Shown here one piece after another: positions 1 to 4,832 of a DNA stretch of 5,817 bases (its first letter is position 1; each line of letters begins with the position of its first letter). Under the pieces are notes generated by a model. That model ran no database searches and was not told where the DNA came from. It worked only from the letters and a program-made list of their open reading frames with translations. The position numbers and the translations under genes were made by a program. The stretch comes from CAIWHR01 sp039915505. Lineage in GTDB: Bacteria; Pseudomonadota; Gammaproteobacteria; Burkholderiales; Casimicrobiaceae. The stretch spans positions 1-5,817 of the forward strand of contig JBDSND010000146.1 of NCBI GenBank assembly GCA_039915505.1, read 5' to 3'.

Positions 1-267
1 GGTCGATTGCCCGAGAGGCAGGTAGGATGGCGAGCAAACTTTCGCTGTTTGCGGCCGAGTGAAAACCAAATGCGGGGGTGCGGCGGCATCGTTGCGTCCG
101 CCATTTCCGCACCGGCATCGCGCGCCTCGCCAAACGACGGTATCGCCGCGCGTGGGCGAGACGAACCCGCGCTTGGGCAGCCGGCGCTGCAGCGGTGGCG
201 CCGCCCCCGTGGCTGATCCAAACGTCGAGCTTGGGATGGCGATGGGAGCAGGGTCGTGGTGCGCCAT
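1..267 (-). CDS. Unrecognised open frame, 3' end beyond the left edge
   Basis: An ATG at 265-267 opens a stop-free minus-strand frame of 89 codons that leaves the window at base 1. An in-frame TGA at 289-291 bounds it upstream. The product is rich in Arg, Pro and Ala, with no signal peptide or membrane segment. It contains the peptide LQRRLPKRGFVSP (first ten residues from bases 163-192), which resembles a motif of ribosomal protein L15, but nothing on either side continues that likeness. Three plus-strand frames are also open across the same bases, as expected from high GC, so the open frame alone is weak evidence of a gene. No clear ribosome binding site precedes it. It could be a real partial gene, a gene remnant or chance. 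Confidence 0.22.
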   Translation of the reverse strand, partial: MAHHDPAPIAIPSSTFGSATGAAPPLQRRLPKRGFVSPTRGDTVVWRGARCRCGNGGRNDAAAPPHLVFTRPQTAKVCSPSYLPLGQST

Positions 268-397
268 CCGGCGCGGCCCGCACGCTACTCATGGTCGCGG
301 CGAAGAATCCCCAGGCGTTGCTCGAAGCGGCGTAAGAAGCTCAACCGGAAGGCTTTGCGCCGTGCCGTCCACCGAGTCCCTTTCGAAATTATGACTT

Positions 398-426
398 ATG
401 ACCTGAGCAGAAATTCAGTGGGTCAT
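398..426 (-). terminator. Possible weak hairpin downstream of the DUF4394 gene
   Basis: ATGACC at 398-403 pairs with GGTCAT at 421-426. An inner TGA/TCA pairing (404-406 with 415-417) leaves GTG bulged. It lies about 70 bases beyond the stop of the DUF4394 gene and is followed on the minus strand by an AT-rich stretch without a proper T run. The 7-base unit TTATGAC is also tandemly repeated here (389-402). It could be a weak terminator or a chance palindrome. Confidence 0.25.
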
Positions 427-495
427 TACATGGTGCGGCCCGGACTGTAGTTAAGGCAAGTTTAATGAGGCTTCGATCCCCTGCTCTGTGGTCCC

Positions 496-1350
496 CTACT
501 TAGGCAGCTTCGTCGCCACAATCTTCACCTCTCGATCGCGGGCGGCGCGGCGGCGGAGCAGCGCGAATCCCGCCAAGCTCGAGCCGAAAAGCGCGAGGCT
601 GCCCGGCTCTGGAACCGAAAATCGTTGCGCGCCGATGGGCGCCGCGATATCGATCAACCCGAGACCAGCGCCGATTGTTCCCATCAGCGTCAGCCCTGCA
701 TACAGTTGCGTACCTTGACCTGTAGGCACTGCAAAATATGGCGTGCCCGTTAGGCCGGAGATGTCGTAGCCGTTCAACCCGCCACCCTCAAATGGTAAAT
801 TCAGCGAGGTAGTCAACGTCCCAGCGTTGGCGCTGGCGAACACGACCAACGCGTCGGGCGACTGGTCGATATCAACGCCGCTCAGCACGGTCGAGGTAGC
901 GCCGCCGAAGTTGTTGGAGTAGGCGACCGACGTAACTCTCGGGTCATCGCCGACATTGGGATCTCCCATCACGTAGGCAAGCGGCACGTCCAACTGCACC
1001 AGCCCAGTGTCGACGTTGATGCGCAGGTTCTGATCGTTATCGCTGACGAGGCGCAGGCGGTCGACCACCGGGTTGAAATCGACGCCGAAGAGATTTCCCA
1101 TGACGGTCAGAAACGGAAACGGCGATGTCGTGTCGGCGGGATCGGCAACAAGCACCGAAGCCAGAGTGGCTGCTCCAGTCATCGTATTGATCGTATAGAT
1201 GCGCCCCGATCCGTTGGTTGAATTAACGCCGACCGCATAAAGCCGGCCGTTGTTGGCCCCGAGGGAGGGCCGAAAATCGATGCCCACGAGCGAATCACCG
1301 GCGGTCAAACCGGTAACGCTGCCGACGGTTGCCACCGCGCCCGGTGTCAA
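496..1350 (-). CDS. DUF4394 domain protein with PEP-CTERM sorting tail, 5'-truncated (probable pseudogene)
   Basis: The 284-residue frame matches the DUF4394 pattern: TPGAV at 2-6, a GIDFRP motif at 24-29, LYAVG at 38-41, a YTINTMTGA strand at 52-60, and FGVDFNPVVDRLRLVSD with QNLRIN at about 88-112. Proteins of this type are usually exported beta-rich repeat proteins. The C-terminus is a PEP-CTERM tail: VPEP at 246-249, a hydrophobic segment at about 251-265, then RRR at 266-268. In known systems this tail is recognised by an exosortase at the inner membrane. After the arginines there are 16 further residues, longer than usual. The only possible start is a TTG at 1348-1350. A TAG directly precedes it and a TAA lies eight codons further upstream, so the signal peptide and the first strand of the domain are missing. 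Without export the tail cannot work, so I read this as a decayed or rearranged gene whose remaining frame is still intact. Domain identity is firm; function is unknown. Confidence 0.8.
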   Translation of the reverse strand: MTPGAVATVGSVTGLTAGDSLVGIDFRPSLGANNGRLYAVGVNSTNGSGRIYTINTMTGAATLASVLVADPADTTSPFPFLTVMGNLFGVDFNPVVDRLRLVSDNDQNLRINVDTGLVQLDVPLAYVMGDPNVGDDPRVTSVAYSNNFGGATSTVLSGVDIDQSPDALVVFASANAGTLTTSLNLPFEGGGLNGYDISGLTGTPYFAVPTGQGTQLYAGLTLMGTIGAGLGLIDIAAPIGAQRFSVPEPGSLALFGSSLAGFALLRRRAARDREVKIVATKLPK

Positions 1351-1514
1351 CTAAACATCATGTAAAACAATAGTTTATGGACCAAGTCGCACGTCGGTGT
1401 AAAAAAGATCGACAACTTGTACTAGCGGCCCGCGAAGGCCGCATATCAGTCCGTACATCCGCCGCCCTGGGTATGAGTAATGATGACGCGGCGCAGGCTG
1501 CGGGCTCTTACAGA

Positions 1515-1531
1515 TCCGGAAGGGAGCAGCC
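1515..1531 (+). other. SRP RNA core-like sequence
   Basis: TCCGGAAGGGAGCAGCC matches the conserved tetraloop and symmetric-loop region of bacterial SRP (4.5S) RNA: a UCC/GGG stem closed by GGAA, then AGCA and GCC. It is preceded by CAGA, close to the usual CAGG. In a true SRP RNA the bases before CAGG pair with the final GCC; here they read TTA and do not. A GGC does occur five bases further out. I also found no long pairing between the flanking halves. It is more likely a degenerate copy or chance than a working SRP RNA gene. Confidence 0.25.
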
Positions 1532-1599
1532 TATTGAAAACCCGTATATCAATTGGTTATGGTAAGACTCCAAGGGTGTTGGTCGTAACGAAACCGCAA

Positions 1600-1630
1600 G
1601 CCGAGCCGACGAACCGCTCGGCACGAGCGG
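1600..1630 (+). repeat. Two overlapping, mutually exclusive hairpins
   Basis: GCCGAGC (1600-1606) is a perfect inverted repeat of GCTCGGC (1616-1622), with a 9-base loop. CCGCTCG (1614-1620) is a perfect inverted repeat of CGAGCGG (1624-1630), with a 3-base loop. The two hairpins share bases 1616-1620, so they cannot form together. The arrangement resembles an attenuator or switch. No T run follows on either strand, and the function is unknown. Confidence 0.45.
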
Positions 1631-1722
1631 CACCTAAGCAGTCGGCCCGATTACGGAGGCATCTCCTTGCTAACAACCGTTATCAAGGGAATTAGGCCCG
1701 CTGATTGCAGACTTTAGGAGAG

Positions 1723-1742
1723 TACCGTATATCCGTACGGTA
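1723..1742. repeat. Inverted repeat at the start of the broken small gene
   Basis: TACCGTA (1723-1729) and TACGGTA (1736-1742) form a perfect 7-base inverted repeat around TATCCG. It sits between a good ribosome binding sequence, AGGAGAG at 1716-1722, and the ATG at 1742-1744, and overlaps the A of that ATG. It could be an operator or a translation-controlling hairpin. Folding it would bring the ribosome site, otherwise 19 bases away, close to the start codon. Confidence 0.4.
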
Positions 1743-1888
1743 TGACCTATCCCGTCCAGCTCTACCGCTTCCGCTACCGCGATCGCCTTCCCGGCAAATG
1801 GGTGCAGGCCCGCTACCGTGCCCAGCGTTGACGAGATCCGCGGCCGGTACTCCGAGTACGAGTGGATCGGTGAGCCGTTTGGGGTGAG
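1742..1888 (+). pseudogene. Frameshifted small conserved hypothetical protein
   Basis: The ATG at 1742 begins MTYPVQLYRFRYRDRLPGK, followed by WVQARYRAQR and a TGA at 1829-1831. The adjacent plus frame continues with DEIRGRYSEYEWIGEP. Removing one T at 1828-1829 joins the two as ARYRAQRDEIRGRYSEYEWIGEP. This fits, from memory, a small uncharacterised proteobacterial family with an aromatic-rich start, a GKW(V/T) turn, an ARYRAE/Q-type helix and a Y/W-E-x-x-G-x-P ending. No function is known to me. The likeness fades after GEP near 1877-1888, so the 3' end is approximate. The gene is on the opposite strand to its neighbours and appears inactivated by a single-base insertion. A sequencing error is the alternative explanation. 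Confidence 0.5.
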
Positions 1889-2065
1889 GGAACGACCACG
1901 GGTGCGTTCCGACCATTCTGCAAATGAGGCCAGTCAGCCAACGGCGCCTCGCCTGCTCCTGCCTGGCAGCCGCACTCGGCGCAGACTGGGAGCAAAGCCG
2001 CCTGTTGTCATGACGCCTGTCAGTTGCTCGAAAAGTCCCCACTGTTGCCCCGGCGTTACCCAGAA
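1889..2065. other. No recognised gene; spacer between the small pseudogene and the tRNA terminator
   Basis: Both strands contain medium-length open frames here (minus 1692-2069, plus 1818-2090), but they overlap each other. Neither shows a recognisable motif, and the plus frame is only the shifted continuation of the small pseudogene. Composition is GC-rich. I see no promoter or clear repeat. Confidence 0.3.
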
Positions 2066-2101
2066 CCAAAACGAAAACGGCCTACCCTAAGGTAAGCCGT
2101 T
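2064..2101 (-). terminator. Rho-independent terminator of the tRNA-fMet gene
   Basis: On the minus strand, nine bases after the CCA end of the tRNA, AACGGC and GCCGTT (2096-2101 and 2076-2081) form the base of an 11-pair stem. It continues TTACC/GGTAG and closes with a TTAG loop. The stem is followed by TTTTCGTTTTGGTT (2064-2077), a T-rich run. Stem strength, spacing and T tract are typical of intrinsic termination. Confidence 0.88.
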
Positions 2102-2108
2102 GACTATC

Positions 2109-2186
<78 letters not shown>

Positions 2187-2197
2187 GCAGGATTGCA

Positions 2198-2227
2198 ATT
2201 ATACCGGCGGATGTCGGATACGGTCAA
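2198..2227 (-). promoter_or_regulatory. Promoter of the tRNA-fMet gene
   Basis: On the minus strand, TTGACC (2222-2227) matches the -35 consensus at five of six positions. TATAAT (2198-2203) is a perfect -10 box, with an 18-base spacer. Transcription would start near 2190-2192, only a few bases before the mature tRNA 5' end at 2186. Near-consensus sigma-70 boxes fit a strongly expressed stable RNA. Confidence 0.85.
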
Positions 2228-2282
2228 TCACCGGATGCCTTCAACGCGTTCGCTACGATTGCCTGCAGCAGCCCAGCTAGCG

Positions 2283-3104
2283 TTATGACCTTGCGCGTAG
2301 GTAGCGGGCTCCTAGCACCAGTACACCGAGCGCGAGCAGCAGCAGCTGCCACTCGCCCAATGTTGGGATCGAGGCGGCGGGATTGGACGTCGGGGGCGGC
2401 GGCGCGGCCGCGGCAATGACGATCTGCCAGTTGTCGATGCCGGCTGCCAGGCTGTAACCCCCGCCATTGATCCCGGTGCCATTGGCGCGGAAAAAGCCGA
2501 ACTGGATGGGCGCGCCGGTGGCGCTGAAATTCGGATGCTGGGTATTGTCGAATATCGCGGTCGTCGTGACATTGACCAGGCCAAAGTCCGCGGCGGTCAG
2601 CGCGGACAGGCTATGGTTGACGAACGTGGTGCCGGGTCCGGTGATCACCGTGCTGCTGCTGAGGATATAGATGTTGCCGTTCTGCAATAACGCCGGCCCG
2701 GTCGACTGCCCATTCCCGAAGCAGCCCGAAGTGCACGCCGCATCTTCCGAATAGGACAAGGACGCAATCGCACCCGAGGTCGCAGGCGCGTACGTGAATG
2801 GCGTGTAGATGCTGGCACCGAGAACGATGGTCTGGCTGCCGGACGGCGCCGCATTGAGGTTGTCGGTCACATTGCGAAACGCGCCAGGGTTACCGCCCGA
2901 GGCGACTTGTCCGGCAACGACGGACCCGCCGTTACCGGACGTGAACGTCGTGAGGGTCCAGTTGGTGTCGAGGAATGTCGAGTCGGAAACGCTCGCCTGC
3001 GCAGCCGCGACACTGGATAGCAACATACCTACGACGAACAACGCGGCATGTGACCAAGCCAACGCAACCGAGGCCCCCGTCGTCCGCGATTTTTGAGAAG
3101 TCAT
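2283..3104 (-). CDS. Secreted protein with IPTL-CTERM sorting tail
   Basis: The product has 273 residues. It begins with a Sec signal peptide: basic residues near the start, a hydrophobic core at about 20-34, and a probable cut after AQA at 37. The mature part is rich in Ser, Thr, Gly and Asn, with aromatic residues spaced as in a beta-sandwich (FLDTNWTLT near the start, GGNPGAFR, and IDNWQIVI at the end). I infer a jelly-roll extracellular domain. Two cysteines lie in ACTSGC. A proline linker (PPPP) leads to IPTLGEW at 246-252, then a leucine-rich transmembrane stretch and the basic end ARYLRARS. This is the IPTL-CTERM architecture, handled in other bacteria by an exosortase-family enzyme; none is in this window. 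The ATG at 3102-3104 is chosen because AGGGG (3112-3116) precedes it at good spacing and the signal peptide starts there. The frame is open 56 codons further upstream, but that extension lacks a secretion signal. The substrate and surface role are unknown. Confidence 0.85.
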   Translation of the reverse strand: MTSQKSRTTGASVALAWSHAALFVVGMLLSSVAAAQASVSDSTFLDTNWTLTTFTSGNGGSVVAGQVASGGNPGAFRNVTDNLNAAPSGSQTIVLGASIYTPFTYAPATSGAIASLSYSEDAACTSGCFGNGQSTGPALLQNGNIYILSSSTVITGPGTTFVNHSLSALTAADFGLVNVTTTAIFDNTQHPNFSATGAPIQFGFFRANGTGINGGGYSLAAGIDNWQIVIAAAAPPPPTSNPAASIPTLGEWQLLLLALGVLVLGARYLRARS

Positions 3105-3111
3105 CGTGTTT

Positions 3112-3116
3112 CCCCT
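3112..3116 (-). promoter_or_regulatory. Ribosome binding site that sets the IPTL-CTERM gene start
   Basis: AGGGG followed by seven bases (AAACACG) and ATG on the minus strand. This decides for the start at 3104 over the longer open frame reaching 3272. Confidence 0.7.
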
Positions 3117-3203
3117 GAGTTGATCGTACCGGCAACGCCGCATCCACAAGTACCAACGGGATCGACACCAACATCTCAACAGGGGCGCCATCCACCGCGG
3201 CGA

Positions 3204-3234
3204 ATCATACGCTATTGCCGCGAGGCCGTTACAA
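3204..3234 (-). promoter_or_regulatory. Possible promoter of the IPTL-CTERM gene
   Basis: On the minus strand, TATGAT (3204-3209) is a good -10 box. The best -35 candidate, TTGTAA (3229-3234), is separated by a long 19-base spacer. It would give a leader of about 95 bases. The gap after the C13 gene and the hairpin at its stop also suggest separate transcription. Confidence 0.35.
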
Positions 3235-3237
3235 TAA

Positions 3238-3271
3238 GTTGACGGCGTCGACTCGCGGTCAGTTCGAGTCA
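3238..3271 (-). terminator. Possible terminator hairpin overlapping the C13 peptidase stop codon
   Basis: On the minus strand, GTTGAC pairs with GTCAAC, and inside it TCGAACT pairs with AGTCGA with one bulged A. An unpaired CGCC lies on the 3' side. TTATTGT follows rather than a true T run. It includes the TGA of the peptidase gene (3259-3261). A weak terminator is plausible. Confidence 0.3.
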
Positions 3272-4797
3272 ACGCGCTGCTCGTGCGAACGTGGTCGAAC
3301 GCGTTCGGTCGCCGCGAACGCAGGAGTCAGGATCCCATCAGGTGTCGTGCGCGAAACACGGCGGGCCGATAAGGAATGAGGATGAGCCCGACCGCACGTC
3401 GCGCACACGAGCTTGCCAGCCCGCCTTGCCGCGCTGCCCCGTTCGAGCTCCTTCAGCTTGGCCTGCATGGCCGCGCCCACGACCATCTGCGGATTCGACG
3501 GAGGACTGGCACCTTCCGCCGCCTCGCGCGCGGCGATCTCCTGCCGCGCCAACTCGATGGCTGCGGGAAACGACTCCGCCTTCGCGAGTCCCTCGCCGAA
3601 GAACGCCTGACCGAAGTACGTGCCATCGCTGCGGAAGCCGCAACCGAAGGACGTGCGGTCCGCCTGCGACGCGGTGATGACCATGGTGTGGTCATCCTGC
3701 AGCGCTGGAATGAAGCTTCCGGAATAGCAGGCCGAGACGACGATGATCCGCCAGGTGATGCCGGCCTCGTCGAGCAGACTGCGCAGCACGCCCGGCGTCA
3801 GCTGCACCAGCTCGAGAGGCGGTAGCTCCACGCTCAACGATTCAGGTGAGCCGTGGCTCGCGAGGTAAACCATCACCACGTCCTCGTCGGCATCGATGGC
3901 GGCGCCGATTTCGTTCAGGGTCTCGCGCAGGTTGCTGACCGTGGCGATCGGCGTCTGCAGCAGGGTGCGCGGATTGTTGAGCAGCGTCACCGACCGATCG
4001 TGCGTATCCCAACGGTCGTCCATCACGCGCTGCGCGAGCTCCAGGTCCTTGCGAAAGACGTCCTCGCTGGCGTAGCCGCCGAAGCTCACCACGTAGAGGT
4101 CAGTAACGCCCGGCCGCTCGTCTGCGAGCCCGGACAACGCCTCGTCGAGGAGCTGGACCTGGGCGGCGAGCACCTGCTCCGACGCTGGATTCGGATAATT
4201 CGGATCGACGCCGCCGTGCAGCGCGGGTTGGCGCCACCAGGGTCCGGTCGGGATCAACAGCGGCGCCAGCCACAATGGCGCCGCGAGTACCAGGCCGCCG
4301 GCGATTGCACGCAGCCACCGACGCGATGGCGTTGGCGACGGCGCGAGCGCCACCCCCACCGCACGCGCCAGCATGGCGACCAGCCACGCTACCACCACCG
4401 CCTCGACGTACTCGATCAGTGGCACGACCGGAGGCCCCCAGCGCAGCACGCTGTCGTGCGCGATCTGCGCGAGCTGGATGACAGGAAGCGCCGACAGCAC
4501 CACGACCGGAACCACCAGGGCGAGCACACGCTGGTGGAAGACGACGGCCAGCACCGCCGCCGAGACCAGCAGCAAGCCAATGGAAAAGATCTCGCTGCCG
4601 GCACCGTACAAAGACAGATGCGCGCCCGGGTTGTAACGCACCCAGTCGCTCGCGAAATCGACGATCGCCGACGCCAGGAACAGCCACAGCAGGTCGGCGA
4701 TTTCGAAGTGGAATGCGTCGCGGCGCACCGGCAGGAAGAATGCGAGCCGCGCGCCTGCGCGCAGGTTGTGCAACAGTTGGAGGAAGGAGGACCGCAT
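3259..4797 (-). CDS. Membrane-anchored C13 family (legumain/GPI8-like) cysteine peptidase
   Basis: The product has 512 residues. The N-terminal part is a membrane domain with about five hydrophobic segments (roughly 33-48, 69-87, 90-112, 128-150, 163-183). It is followed by a soluble domain from about 195. That domain shows the C13 signature: His315 in YLASHGS and Cys357 in IIVVSACYSGSF, 42 residues apart as in legumain, each after a hydrophobic strand. Legumains cut after Asn or Asp, and GPI8 of this family joins proteins to a lipid anchor. The bacterial substrate is unknown. The active site is probably periplasmic, given the membrane domain, but topology is inferred. The tail (about 455-512) is low in hydrophobics and holds CATCGRAHPH at 465-474, which may be a metal knuckle or non-conserved. 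The ATG at 4795-4797 is chosen because the frame upstream runs inside thrC; it lies 35 bases after the thrC stop. No good Shine-Dalgarno is seen, so translation may be coupled to thrC. Confidence 0.88.
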   Translation of the reverse strand: MRSSFLQLLHNLRAGARLAFFLPVRRDAFHFEIADLLWLFLASAIVDFASDWVRYNPGAHLSLYGAGSEIFSIGLLLVSAAVLAVVFHQRVLALVVPVVVLSALPVIQLAQIAHDSVLRWGPPVVPLIEYVEAVVVAWLVAMLARAVGVALAPSPTPSRRWLRAIAGGLVLAAPLWLAPLLIPTGPWWRQPALHGGVDPNYPNPASEQVLAAQVQLLDEALSGLADERPGVTDLYVVSFGGYASEDVFRKDLELAQRVMDDRWDTHDRSVTLLNNPRTLLQTPIATVSNLRETLNEIGAAIDADEDVVMVYLASHGSPESLSVELPPLELVQLTPGVLRSLLDEAGITWRIIVVSACYSGSFIPALQDDHTMVITASQADRTSFGCGFRSDGTYFGQAFFGEGLAKAESFPAAIELARQEIAAREAAEGASPPSNPQMVVGAAMQAKLKELERGSAARRAGKLVCATCGRAHPHSLSARRVSRTTPDGILTPAFAATERVRPRSHEQRVDSN

Positions 4798-4832
4798 GGT
4801 CGAGGGCGGCGCCGGGAGCGCCGTAGAGAAGT

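Larger units (their letters stand above)
1351..1741. other. Non-coding stretch with structured elements, no recognised gene
   Basis: This stretch separates the broken DUF4394 frame from a broken small plus-strand gene. Its first 75 bases are visibly more AT-rich than the flanking coding DNA. It contains a 17-base match to the conserved core of signal recognition particle RNA (1515-1531), two overlapping GC-rich inverted repeats (1600-1630), and a 7-base inverted repeat at 1723-1742. Plus-strand open frames of 62 codons (1377-1565) and 71 codons (1480-1695) are present, but neither resembles a known family and neither has a convincing ribosome binding site. Confidence 0.4.

Noticed and set aside
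7..450. Four overlapping plus-strand open frames at the left edge
   Set aside because: They overlap each other in different frames, have Arg/Ala/Pro-rich products without motifs, and are expected in GC-rich DNA.
1377..1695. Plus-strand open frames of 62 and 71 codons
   Set aside because: There is no family likeness and no ribosome site, and they overlap each other across the SRP-like motif and the hairpins.
1692..2069. 125-codon minus-strand open frame
   Set aside because: It lies antisense to the small pseudogene and next to the tRNA terminator. No motif is recognised and the composition fits a chance frame.
3105..3272. Longer N-terminus for the IPTL-CTERM protein
   Set aside because: The extra 56 residues contain no signal peptide and would bury the real one; a good ribosome site precedes the ATG at 3104.
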